A stretch of DNA of 64,000 nucleotides from Halicephalobus mephisto. Taxonomy: Eukaryota > Nematoda > Chromadorea > Rhabditida > Panagrolaimidae. Below are positions 1-10,229 of the stretch, one piece after another (position 1 is the stretch's first letter; each line of letters opens with the position of its first letter). The stretch lies in the NCBI GenBank assembly GCA_009193035.1, contig SWDT01000257.1:124001-188000 (forward strand), read 5' to 3'. The notes below the pieces were generated by a model that was given only the letters and a program-made list of their open reading frames with translations, was not told where the DNA came from and made no database searches. The translations under genes and the position numbers were made by a program.

Positions 1-420
1 AGTTGAAATTTGGATTTTTGATGTAAGAAAGTGCAAATTTTTCTATTTTGAAAATTTCTACTTTTTGCTTAAATTGACGGAACTTTGAATTTTCCGAATC
101 AAATATGATCTGCAAGTCGTGTCTGAGAACGAAAAGTAGAACGTTTGACTTCGCCAGTTAACTTTAATAAGCATCTCTAACTTCAAAGTTTGAGTGTCAA
201 CTTTGGTAACACAAACTTTAAATTCTGATGTCGAACTTTGATTACAATCTTTGGTAACATAAACTTCAGATTTTGCTGTTGAACATTAACTATGAACTTT
301 AATCAATACTTCAACTTCAAGTTCTGGCTATAAACTTGAACAAAACTGAATACTGAAGATCATTCTTTAATTTTGATTTCAGCTTCGAAATCTGCAAATT
401 TAATTATTTTGTTTTAATAA
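1..420. repeat. Degenerate AACTTTGA-type dispersed repeat
   Basis: No gene is visible. The stretch consists of diverged repetitions of phrases such as TCAACTTTGATAACA and AATTTGGATTTTTCGTG. Related phrases recur near 4.9-5.8, 40.7-41.4, 49.0-49.7 and 55.9-56.5 kb, so this is one member of a dispersed low-complexity family. Confidence 0.6.
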
Positions 421-635
421 AAATATGAAAATAAAATCCCCACAGTAATTTCTGAAGTTCTGTAGCGAAAATTGAAAAATACAATTGAATCATTTTTATT
501 ACTGTAGTCAATACGAGAATAAACATCATGATGGAATAAAGGTTAGGCACGTATGTACTCTCGGGGTACCATGCTTACAGGGTACATAGGAGCCTCACCA
601 TTATTCTTCATGAAGTCCAAAATTAATTATAAAAT

Positions 636-786
636 AAAATTATAAAATTATAAAATTATAAAATTATAAAATTATAAAATTATAAAATTATAAAATTATA
701 AAATTATAAAATTATAAAATTATAAAATTATAAAATTATAAAATTATAAAATTATAAAATTATAAAATTATAAAATTATAAAATTA
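636..786. repeat. Octamer microsatellite (AAATTATA)n
   Basis: An almost perfect head-to-tail array of the 8-base unit AAATTATA, about 18-19 copies. It sits in otherwise AT-rich DNA with no gene. The following stretch to about 1,300 is low-complexity A/T sequence in which I see nothing else. Confidence 0.95.
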
Positions 787-1315
787 TTTAAAAATTAAAA
801 AAATAAATTCTCTAATAATATGTAGAACTAAATAATGACTTTTTTGATCGAACTTTAATGATAAAGTAAAATTTTACAAGGAAGAAAAATTAATTAATCC
901 TCAGTGAATTAGAGTTATAATAAATTTTTGATTTTACAAAAAATAATTTTTTATAAAAATAATTTTTCTACAAAAAATGGAATAAAATAATTTTTAATTT
1001 TTAAAGTAATTTTTCACAAAAAAGATAATTTTTATAAAAACAATTTTTAAATTTAAAAAAACCTTCAATTTTACAGTAAAAATAATTTTTTTATAAAATA
1101 TTTAAAAATTTTTATTTTTTTATAAAATATTTAAAAAATTTTATTTTTTATTAAATATTTAAAAAATTTTATTTTTTATTAAATATTTGAAATTTTTTAT
1201 TTTTTGTAAAATATTTGAAATTTTTTATTTTTTACTTTTTTTTATAAAATGTTTAAAATGTTCGATTTTTTGAATTTTTTATGATGTTGAAAAGAAAAGA
1301 TTGAATTAATCATGT

Positions 1316-1515
1316 TTCATCCCATGTCCGTTAACCCATCCATCAACCCTGTTTTCGACTTGGACAAATGCACTCAGAGTCAGGTGTGCCGACTTTATCA
1401 CGTACTCTAGAGTTGCAAAACAAATCCCCAGTCTGAGAGGGTGTAATGACTCAGACGACTCTGATGTGGTGTGGACTCCCTCTGGCAACGAAGAAGACGC
1501 AATTTTTGAATAACT
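1316..1515 (+). other. GC-richer island with exon-like open frame
   Basis: This stretch has clearly higher GC than its surroundings. One plus frame is open for about 60 codons and ends in TAA just after the peptide NEEDAIFE, with an acidic segment CNDSDDSDVVWTPSG before it. There is no in-frame ATG near the start and no strong splice acceptor. A minus frame is open over the same stretch. I do not recognise a family. It may be the remnant of an exon or of a mobile element. Confidence 0.2.
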
Positions 1516-1620
1516 TTTTGTTTGACGATATCTATTAATATATGCTGAATCTCGGTGGACCGGTGTGGTTGCGTCAGAGATAAGGGGTATGAGAGTTTTT
1601 TATTTATCAGAACAATAATA

Positions 1621-1905
1621 AGAATAAACACAATAACTATATATTAGATAACTAGTCAACGCTCCATCTGTCGTATGCAATAGGCCTAATCTCTAACACG
1701 TAGAGGTTTCTCTTCGAGACCTGACTTTCTTATGCCATAATTAGTTAATACACCGATATAACAAAGAATAAACACAATAACTATATACTAAATAACTAGT
1801 CAACACTCCATCTATCACGTACAGTATCCCCACTATCTAACACGTAGAATAATTCCCTTCAAATTCTGTTTATGTAACAGCTAGTTATACACCGATATCT
1901 ATTAC
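1621..1905. repeat. Two-copy direct repeat, about 145 bp each
   Basis: Two adjacent diverged copies each begin GAATAAACACAATAACTATA and run through CTAGTCAAC..CTCCATCT and CTAACACGTAGA to a TTACACCGATAT-like end. They start near 1,621 and 1,766. No gene is seen. Confidence 0.8.
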
Positions 1906-1943
1906 ATATAACAACGCTAAAAAGTTGACTCTAAAATTGATAG

Positions 1944-1985
1944 GAACCCCTACCGTCCTAGCAGGGACTTTCGCGGTAGGAGTTC
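1944..1985. other. Strong imperfect hairpin in a GC-rich patch
   Basis: GAAC..CTACCG pairs with CGGTAG..GTTC, with a further small TCC/GGA pairing in the loop. It stands out because the surrounding DNA is A/T-rich. It could be part of a structured RNA or a transposon end. I see no promoter or known RNA motif. Confidence 0.45.
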
Positions 1986-2682
1986 GCATTCGGTTCCATC
2001 TCAGACTCCATAAATTACGTCTTGTTTGTCAGGGATTAGGACCAATGGATCCAAGAATAATCACCTGTCAAGATACTTTTTTCTAAAACGATGAAAAACT
2101 TGCTTATTTTGAAATTATTCAATATAGTGTGAAATTATTAAAAATTCATCTTATTTGAATTTTTTCTAATCGTGAATCTTTGAAAAAAATTGAATTTGTC
2201 TCGGTTCCTTCTCCTGGACGTATTTTGTTTTTTAAATTGTTTTTTGCAAGGAAGCTTTATGGTGATTTTCATTTTTTATAGGTTTTTTATTTCCTAAAAT
2301 GGGATACTGTAAAAGTTTCTTAATTATGAATAATTAATTAAAATGCAATTTTCGAAAATTATTTTTCAAAGCTCTGTAACTTTTTTAAAATTGGATAAAT
2401 TTCGATAATTTTTTTTTAATGTTGTTCAAAAAAATTTATATTTTATTTATAAATTTAAAAATATAAAAAAAGTAATTTAATAAAAAAAATAAAAATTTTT
2501 AAATTTAAAAATGAGAAAAATTTTCGGAACAGAACGCCAAAAATTCGACGTTCATTTTTATTTAAAAAGTTTTTATATTTTTTAAATTAAAATAATTTTT
2601 AATATAAAATTAAATTATTTTTAGAAAATTTTAATAAAAATTATAAAATTTGCACAATGTTCGTCAAATTAATGATTTTAAA

Positions 2683-2825
2683 TTTTATATTTTTCAAAAT
2701 TTTACATTTTTCGAAATTTTATATTCTTCAAAATTTTATATTTTTCAAAATTTTACATTTTTCAAAATTTTATATTCTTCAAAATTTTATATTTTTCAAA
2801 TTTTTATATTTTTCAAAATTGGATG
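2683..2825. repeat. AT-rich minisatellite, about 17-bp unit
   Basis: About eight copies of a unit resembling ATATTTTTCAAAATTTT. Long frames open across it are a by-product of the repeat. The flanking stretch 2,070-2,680 is low-complexity A/T sequence in which I see no gene. Confidence 0.85.
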
Positions 2826-2971
2826 TATTTTTCGAAATATATAAACTTTGCTTCCGGGAATGGTCCGTTCTTTAAAACCATGTTTATAAAAATAAAATTT
2901 CCAAAAACAAAATTTTTTATTTTTAATTTTTCGATTAAAAATTTTTTTTCGAACATTTTTCAAATTTTAGG

Positions 2972-3134
2972 TTAATCCCATCTGGAACGAATTATCGAAG
3001 ACCCCTATCATGCCGGAAGAACCTCGTGTTGTGATTGCATGCCCTGAGGGGCTTACAATCAGAGTGTTGTTACTCCAAACAAGTCAACACATGGCAATTC
3101 CGGAAGTGAAGAACTGGCAATCTAATAATCCCTG
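2972..3134 (+). other. Possible orphan terminal exon
   Basis: Directly after an acceptor-like CAAATTTTAG, one frame is open for 54 codons to a TGA. It has normal-looking composition: it starts VNPIWNELSKTPIM and ends VKNWQSNNP. No upstream exon could be joined to it, and it abuts repeat array A. It may be the last exon of a decayed gene or part of a mobile element. No family is recognised. Confidence 0.25.
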
Positions 3135-3170
3135 AGGCAAAATGACATAGTACGATGCTTTTTGAACTAT

Positions 3171-3642
3171 GTTGACGTCTATAAAGCAGTCAACATCAAA
3201 ATCAAAATTAAATTCAATTTTCTGCAATAATTGGATAAGCTGATTGAATGGTACAAACAAACTGTTCATTTCATTTTGATTTTAAAGCTGACTAAGGTAC
3301 CAAAATATTGCGCGCAATCTGCAGACAATATTTTAGAATTGACTTTTCTGTTTAAATATTGCGCGCAATCTGCGGATTTAATTTTAATTTTAATTTTGAT
3401 TTATATGCTCAAATATTGCGCGCAATCTGCGGATTTAATTTTAACTTTGATTTTGATGTTGACTTTTTTGTTTAAATATTGCGCGCAACTTGCGAATTTT
3501 ATTTTGACTTTGAAGTTGACTTATTCACCCAAATGTTGCATGCAACTTGCAACTTTCGCTTTGATGTCAACTTATTTTTCTGAATATTGCGAATTGTAAA
3601 TTTCGTTCTATTTTTGATGTCGACCTCTATAGACCTCAACAT
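3171..3642 (+). repeat. TIR-capped minisatellite, locus A
   Basis: Left end TTGACGTCTATAAAGCAGTC then AACATCAAAATC; right end TTTTTGATGTCGACCTCTATAGACCTCAAC. These are inverted versions of each other, so the block has terminal inverted repeats. Inside are six or so copies of a unit built on TTGCGCGCAATCTGCGGATTT, spaced about 50-65 bp. The same layout recurs at six other places in the window. Frames open through it give repeated KYCAQSAD-like peptides but carry no gene-like features. Confidence 0.85.
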
Positions 3643-3883
3643 TGGAAATGCTATTTTTTAAAAACGAAATAGGATTATGGCCGATTTATGGTTACAATGG
3701 TCAGTTGGCCATTTCTGTATTTTGCATAAATCCGATTATTCAGTCAACGACGAGACTTCCTTTTGATAAACAGCCAAAAACTGCTTGTTTTTATATTTTT
3801 GATAAATTTACGAAATAAGTATTTGATTTAGTTTTTTCAAATTGTTTTTTTAAAACTAAAACAAAATAAATCATGTTATTTGT

Positions 3884-4275
3884 TGAGAGAAAACTAGACT
3901 AAAAAGAAAGGATATTAAGAGATGGCCTGAATATCAGGAAGTATGGAATATTGTAGGCTTTGAGTGACATTCTAGGTTGTCTTATAATATATATATATAT
4001 AATAATTACATCTGAGTCTTATTATTCGAGTGAATATTATAATTATATTTCTGTTTTCCACCTTAACAGCTGTTTTTTAATCAATATAGTCTTATCTATG
4101 ATTAGATCACTATTAGGAGAGAAAACTAGACTAAAAAGAAAGGACCTGAAGAGATGGCCTGAGTATCAGGGAACCTGGAATACTGTAGACCATGAGTAAC
4201 ATTCTAGGTTGTCTTGTATAAGTTATATAGTAATAGTATTTGTGTCTTATTGTTCGAGTGAAGATTATTATTATA
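3884..4275. repeat. Two-copy direct repeat, about 150 bp, 232 bp apart
   Basis: Copies begin at about 3,884 and 4,116 with GAGAAAACTAGACTAAAAAG, continue through GAGATGGCCTGA and CATTCTAGGTTGTCTT, and end near TTATTRTTCGAGTGAA. A short (TA)n tract lies in the first copy. No gene is seen. Confidence 0.8.
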
Positions 4276-4629
4276 CTTTTTTCCTATCTCAGTATTTTTA
4301 TAAAAATTAAATGTTTTTACGAAATGGTCTTGATGCGAAAATTTAAAACTTTTTAGAAAATAAAATAACCTATGTAACAATTTCGATTTTAAGTGATGAT
4401 TATTTCGTAATTCTGCACAAGTTCGGAATTTAGTTTTTAGAACTATATACTTTTTGAATGAATTTCGAAATTTCTAAATTAAAATCATATGGAGTACATA
4501 ACCCTCTTTCCACTTGTTCGAAATGATGTCTCTGATTTACTTCGAACTTACTTACTTGAATACTTACTTTGAACTTAGTTGAATACTTACTTCGAACTTA
4601 TTTACTTGAATACTTAGTTGAATACTTGA

Positions 4630-4885
4630 AGACCGTTTTGTCAGCTTTTGACACGCCAAAAGTGCAGGTCACAACTATGTCAGTCCGATCTGGACCTGGC
4701 AACCCTGTTCATGTCGACGTACGGGATTCGGAGTCGGTTTTGATTTGACTTTTTCATAGTTGTTTTTGCTTTGGCAGTAGGGCTCTCTGGTTGCCAACCT
4801 TCTCAGAGGATCATCCGTCTATTTAGCTTTATTGAATACAGATTCAACAAGTTTCATCCCCTCAATGCTGTGAGATAAACTAGGA
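4630..4885 (+). other. GC-richer island with two overlapping plus frames
   Basis: Two consecutive plus-strand frames look coding. The first contains LSAFDTPKVQVTTMSVRSG and ends TGA near 4,758. The second, in another phase, contains VVFALAVGLSGCQPSQR and ends TAA near 4,875. There is no clear intron between them. This resembles a frameshifted, decayed coding sequence. No family is recognised. Confidence 0.25.
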
Positions 4886-4889
4886 TTTA

Positions 4890-5760
4890 GAAGGAGGAGG
4901 ATATTCCGAACTTAAATTTCAAAATTGGAACTCAGACTTTGAAGTCAAAATTTGGATTTTCGTGTTAATAAGCATTTTTAATTTTTCTAATTTTAAAAAT
5001 CTATTTCATCTAAATAAAATTGAAACTTAATTAGATTTTTCTAATTTTGACATGACTTATAAGTTATTTATTAACATGGAAAATCCAACTTTCGACCTTG
5101 AATTTGGAATTCTAACTTTGATGAAACGAAATAGTAATATGTTTTATCAGAATCGAAATTTATATTTTCGTGTTAAAAAACATAATTTTTCTAATTTTAA
5201 AAATCGATTTCATCTAAATAAAATTGAAACTTAATTAGATTTTTCTAATTCAAGCATGACTTATAAGTTACTCATTAACATAGAAAACCCAACTTTCGAC
5301 CTCTAACTTCGATAAAACGAAACAGTGATATGTTTTATCAAAATTGGAACTCAGATTTTGAAGTCAAAATTTGGATTTTCGTGTTAATAAGCATTTTTAA
5401 TTTTTCTAATTTTAAAAATCAGTTTCATCTAAATATAATTGAAACTTAATTAGATTTTTCTAATTCAAACATGATTCATAAGTTTCGTTTTAAAATAAAA
5501 AATTTTAATTTTAACTTTGAACTTTGACCGTCAACTTTAATAAAACGAAACACAATGATATGTTTTATCAGAATCGAAATTTATATTTTCGTGTTAAAAA
5601 ACATAATTTTTCTAATTTTAAAAATCGATTTCATCTAAATATAATTGAAACTTAATTAGATTTTTCTAATTCAAACATGATTCATAAGTTTTGTTTTAAA
5701 ATAAAAAATTTTAATTTTAACTTTGAACTTTGACCGTCAACTTTGATCACACACAGCACT
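4890..5760. repeat. Tandem repeats, about 270-bp unit, three or more copies
   Basis: Units share TTTCGTGTTAAxAARCAT, TTTCTAATTTTAAAAATC, TCATCTAAATAxAATTGAAA, CTTAATTAGATTTTTCTAATT and an ATGTTTTATCAGAAT segment. They belong to the AACTTTGA family seen at 1-420. No gene is seen. Confidence 0.8.
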
Positions 5761-6059
5761 GGCCAAAAAGCTTTTAATTTGCATTTTCGAGGATGTGTCC
5801 CTGTAGGGAAGTGGTTCGAATAAACCAAAACAGTCAAAATAGGAAAAAATTCTGCGTTAAGCTTCAGTCATTCCGCTTGAATAAATTCAAAAAATAAGTT
5901 TATTGTTTTTTACTAATTCCATTTTTATCAAAAACAAAGGTGTCTGAGTACGTATTTATTATTTTTTAAAATTCATAAATAAAAAATAAAGGTATTGTTT
6001 AAAATTATTTATTCTTGAGATGTTTGAAGTTGAAGATTTTTTTGGAGTTTTTTGATAAT

Positions 6060-6790
6060 GAAGTAGTTACTGTATGTGATTAACACTGATGAGACTCTAA
6101 TTTGACTTCTGGTTTAATCAAAAAGGCGTGGTTTGAAAGTTCTTTGAGGAGGGTTTCTAATTTTGTTTTTTTAGTGCAGTAGTTATTATCAATGATTTTC
6201 GTTCATGAAACTTGAATTTTATTCTCTACTTTGTTTAAAAGATAATTGAGAACTTCTTTGAATGAAGTTCCAGATCTTTTCTTGTAGTTTAATAGTTATT
6301 ATCAATGATTTTCGTTTTTGAAACTTGGATTTTATTCTATACTTTATCTAAAGGATAATTGAGAACTTCTTTGAATAGAGCTTCTGATCTTTTTTCATAG
6401 TTTAATAGTTATTATCAATGATTTTTGTTTATGAAACTTGAATTTTATTCTATACTTTATCTAAAGGATAATTGAGAACTTCTTTGAATGAAGTTCCAGA
6501 TCCTTTCTCGTAGTTTAATAGTTATTATCAATGACTCTTATAAAATCTAGATTCTATTCTCAATCTTATAAAATGCTTTAGAACTTATTTGAAGAACTTT
6601 TATTACTTTTCTTAATAGTATAGTGGTAGGCGTACATGACTTCTTTGCAGACGACCTAAGCTCAATTCCTGATTTCATCAAGAAGGTAACTTGATACTTC
6701 CTTTGACGAATTTTGTAAGTTCTTTTATTAGTATAATCGGGTATTTTTGACTTTGAATCACATGATTCAAGTCCGATTTGATAACAATGT
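6060..6790 (+). repeat. Tandem array of decayed tRNA-like units
   Basis: Units of about 113-116 bp begin near 6,172, 6,285, 6,398, 6,511, 6,612 and 6,727, with a more diverged one near 6,066. Each starts with a phrase like TAGTTTAATAGTTATTATCA or TAGTATAGTGGTAGGCG, which resembles the D-arm/A-box of a tRNA. An anticodon-arm-like stretch follows, then a B-box-like phrase about 35-40 bases later, such as GCTCAATTCCT or GATTCAAGTCC. The rest is an A/T-rich spacer with AACTTCTTTGAATGAAGTTC. None folds into an intact tRNA. I infer a degenerated tandem tRNA-gene or tRNA-derived element cluster. Confidence 0.45.
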
Positions 6791-6839
6791 CAACACATAA
6801 TCGCACTTTGTCCCGGGATCGGATAAACATTAAGACGAA

Positions 6840-7550
6840 AAAGGGTGTTTTTTAAGTTACTTTGAATAGGATCAACGAGGAAGGAGAATCCAGGAATTTC
6901 CGACGTATGTGGATATCGTTTTTCTCGAATTTTAAGTTTTTTATCGGATTTTAAGCTTTTCGATGAGTGTCTCCTATTGCAACCGCGATCTTGACAAATG
7001 TCCCAGAGTCAAACGTTCGGCAGTTGATGGAAAGACAATTTGCAAAAATACTTTCGGATATTTTACTTTGAGAACTTAACGGACTTGTCTCAGGTGAGGT
7101 ATTTTGATGTTATTATTTCTTCGATATTCGTCACGATTTTAGTTTTTAATCCTTCATCTCAGGTAAACAGAGGGTTATGTGTGTCATGTGACTTTAATCT
7201 AGGAGTTCTGTTGGAACCGAAGAATCCAAGACAACTTGAAAATTAACATATCTTCGAAAATAGCTCTCCTGAAGACCTAGTAGTCCGGGGTAGGATGTAA
7301 AAAAAATCATAAAGCCCCAGTCTGATCGGATATGCTTCTTTACTCATGTATACCGTATTCACTGGAACTTTACCTAAGTGTTATCCATGAATTATATTCC
7401 CAGATTGAACGTATTTCCTTTCGAGGATTTTGCAAGTTCATAGGTCCATCAAAAAAGATCATGTTTCTGAAAACATTAATTACGAAATCGCATAAGATCA
7501 TGAAACGTCATCATGTGGAGTGGTATTTGTAGATTACTGTAGTTTCTAAA
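6840..7550 (+). other. Exon-like fragments, possible pseudogene
   Basis: Several plus frames look coding. ATG at 6,963 opens a 38-codon frame (begins MSVSYCNRDLDKCPRVK). A second frame reads through ..FENLTDLSQ to a GTGAGG donor near 7,094, and after a CATCTCAG acceptor continues in phase as VNRGLCVSCDFNLGVLLEP to a TAA at 7,246. Further exon-like pieces (LIGYASLLMYTVFTGTLPK) follow. I could not assemble one continuous model. It may be a decayed gene. No family is recognised. Confidence 0.25.
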
Positions 7551-7559
7551 AACAGAAAT

Positions 7560-8160
7560 TCATGCCGAACAATTTCATGAAAATTTTTATTTTTGTTTAT
7601 TATATAATAATTATGATCGAATTTTTATAGAATCACATAAATGCTAAATTTTTAAATTTTATGTCTCAACTGGAAAATTCGCATCGAGACAAATTTACAA
7701 AAAAGTTTATTTTTAATTTTCTTAAAATCATATAAATAATAAAATTCATAATTCTGGGTCTTGACTAGAAAGTTTCAAATTTTTCGCGTCGAGACAAATT
7801 TATAATAAAATTTTATTTTTGATTTTTTTAAACCATAAATAATAAAATTCATACTTCTGGGTCTTGACTGAAAAGTTTCAAATTTTTCGCGTCGAGACAA
7901 ATTTATAAAAAATTTTATTTTTGATTTTTTTTAAATCATATAAATAATAAAATTCATACTTCTGGGTCTTGACTGGAAAGTTTCAAATTTTCGTGTTGAG
8001 ACTATTTCGCAACAATTTTCATTTTTTACATATTTTGATTATAATTATTTTTTTATAAAATTATGTAAAAACTGAATTTTTTAATTTTGTCTCGAATGGA
8101 AAATTCCCGTCGAGACAATTGCGTAAAAAAAGTTTATTTTTAATTTTTTACGATCTCTAA
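7560..8160. repeat. Tandem repeats, about 105-bp unit
   Basis: Four or five diverged units contain GGTCTTGACTGGAAAGTTTC, AAATTTTTCGCGTCGAGACA and an AAATCATATAAATAATAAAA stretch. The CTCGACTGGAAA..CGTGTCGGGACCATTT phrase recurs in introns and intergenic DNA at 29.9-30.3, 47.3-47.9, 51.6-51.9 and 53-54.6 kb. Confidence 0.8.
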
Positions 8161-8454
8161 AAGTTTGAGTAATTTTCTTCGATGACATAAATTTTATTCT
8201 TTTTTTATTTTATTTTGAATAGGATAACCACAAGTTCCGCGTTACCGTATAATCTCATTATCGTAAAAATGAAATCCGATATTGATCAAAATGACGATAA
8301 ATATTGACGATTTGGAAATTTTGAAAATTTTAACGAAAAATTTATTGATTATTTTTATATTTTATAACGCGTTTATGATGGTTTAATTGCCCAAGTTTGA
8401 GTTCGAAGTAAATCGAAAAGGAAACATTTTTTTGAACAGATTGTCATGGACCCT

Positions 8455-8905
8455 GATGTACGCAAAAAAACATAACCTTAGGCTCCGTAACAATTCCGGA
8501 ATGTGACGCAAATGTAACAGTCGTTATAATTTTTATAAATATTAGACATTTGTGAAGGAAATGTGACAAAGTAGTGACGAATTCTATTCATTACTGTACT
8601 GAAAACTACTTTTTTGTGTGTAGAGATTTTGGATAGTGTCTATTTCCAAATAAAATCACGGCTTTCTAGTCACTATCCAAACTTTATCGGAACTGTCAAA
8701 ATCACTATCCAAAAACAGTTCCGATATAAACACAAAAATTGTAATTTTTGATTTTTTAACAATTATTAAATCTGATGAAAATTAACACAATCGTCACATT
8801 TTTCATAAATAGTAGACATTTGTGACGAAAATTATAAAAAAATAGTGACGATTTGGATTTGTTACTGTACCAAAAGTTACGTCTTTTTGTGTGTAATCCA
8901 GGTAG
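8455..8905. mobile_element. MITE-like element, copy 1
   Basis: A block of about 430-450 bp that recurs in reverse orientation at 25,562-25,968 and 32,255-32,685. Shared landmarks are TTGGATAGTGTCTATTTCCA, CACGGCTTTCTAGTCACTAT and CAGTTCCGATATAAACACAA, flanked on both sides by CGTCAC..GACATTTGTGACGA segments and ACACAAAAA ends. The internal symmetry suggests a non-autonomous DNA transposon. No coding frame is present. Confidence 0.7.
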
Positions 8906-9123
8906 TCTTAATCGCTAGAGAAAAGAAATAATCTTTTTTATTCAAGTACAGTAAAATATGAATAACCCATAAACTGAGCTCTCGGAACTTGCCTTTTCGC
9001 TCTGATGTTTTTATTCTAAGATATAAAGCTTAAATAATCCCGAGAGCGATGGTGGCGATCATAGTTCGCACCGTTCAGCCCAAATCTAAGGGACAATAGG
9101 ATAATATAGGAATAAACACAAGA

Positions 9124-9412
9124 TACAGTAGAACTTGGATATAAAATACTCCCTTGGAACGGCCTAAGTGTATCTTATAAGGAAGGATATATCATAGCGA
9201 GGATAAATTTGAAGGTCGATTAACCAAATTCACTTACTCAGATCGTATGCTATAAAAAGAGATATTTTATAGCGGAGGTATCTTATAAGAAGAGATATAT
9301 CATAGCGGGAATAAATTTGAAGGTCGATTAACCAAACTCACTCACTCAGACTATATGCCATAAGAAGAGATATATTATAACAGGGGTATCTTATATCCAA
9401 GTTCTACTATAT
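9124..9412. mobile_element. Short TIR element (MITE), about 290 bp
   Basis: The ends are inverted copies of each other: CAGTAGAACTTGGATATAAA at the left, and the complement of TTATATCCAAGTTCTACTAT at the right. Inside, the phrase ATAAATTTGAAGGTCGATTA followed by ACCAAA..CACTCACTCAG occurs twice. There is no open frame. The structure fits a non-autonomous TIR transposon, possibly with a TA target duplication. Confidence 0.75.
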
Positions 9413-9660
9413 AACTGTTTACGGCCGTGTGCATTAGCTGCCAGGTTGCCCTTTGAATAAGCAACCTTGGTCTCGACACGAGTGTTTGTGATAGTTGCTT
9501 TCATAGATAGAGTTGAATCCTAGTTGTTGTTCTTATTTTGTATCCTATTTATTTGTAACACTCTGATTACAAATAAAGGTCCTCATAGAAGGATTAACAA
9601 TAATAGAATTTTAATACCTCCCGTGCAAAAAATGGAAAATTTGGCGGCTTTTTTAAGTAC

Positions 9661-9775
9661 TGGGAGTTTGAGCCTCATTTGACTCGTCCTCGAAGATAAA
9701 TGGACTTCTATGACTTTCGGGAGATTTCGTGTCGGAACCAGATTTGCGTTTTGCGACACAGATACCAACTTTTTT
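9661..9775 (-). other. Possible orphan minus-strand exon
   Basis: On the minus strand, after an acceptor-like CAGAATTTAG, a frame runs for about 38 codons to TAA. It includes the polar stretch CVAKRKSGSDTKSPESHR and FEDESNEAQTPST. Another minus frame is open here too. No upstream exon could be joined with confidence. Nothing else gene-like is seen between 9,413 and 10,229. Confidence 0.2.
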
Positions 9776-10229
9776 AAATCTCTAAATTCTGAAAAATAAA
9801 AAAATTTTTTTTTGTATATTCTTGTAAAATTACGAAAAATGAATTTTTTATTATTTAATATTTTTAAAAAATGTTTTTTCAGACCATTAAATGAATTTTT
9901 GGACAACTTCGAATGTCAGAGTTGGGCCCTGGGGACATCCACAAACAATTTTGCTTTTTTATGATTTTTTTTAAATATTTAAAAAAACAAATTAAACTTT
10001 AATTTTTACACAAAAATGCACTTTTTGATTTTTATTTTTCTAAGCCCCGCCTTCTGCGTGAAATTCGACATCTGGTTCTTTTAGTAAATTTCGGATTATC
10101 TTGTTGAAGATATAAATATCGTCCAAAACATATTGCGAGTGTTTACGTCTTGATTTTTCGCAGTTATTTGACTTTTGATCTTGCTAAAAATAATCCCGAA
10201 GAAATTTAAGAATATCTTTATCAACGAAG

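Noticed and set aside
2650..2875. Two overlapping plus frames rich in Phe and Ile
   Set aside because: They are the translation of a 17-bp AT minisatellite.
3231..3599. 122-codon plus frame with repeated KYCAQSAD peptides
   Set aside because: It is a translation of minisatellite locus A. The same peptide phrases appear in different frames at other loci wherever the unit length happens to be a multiple of three.
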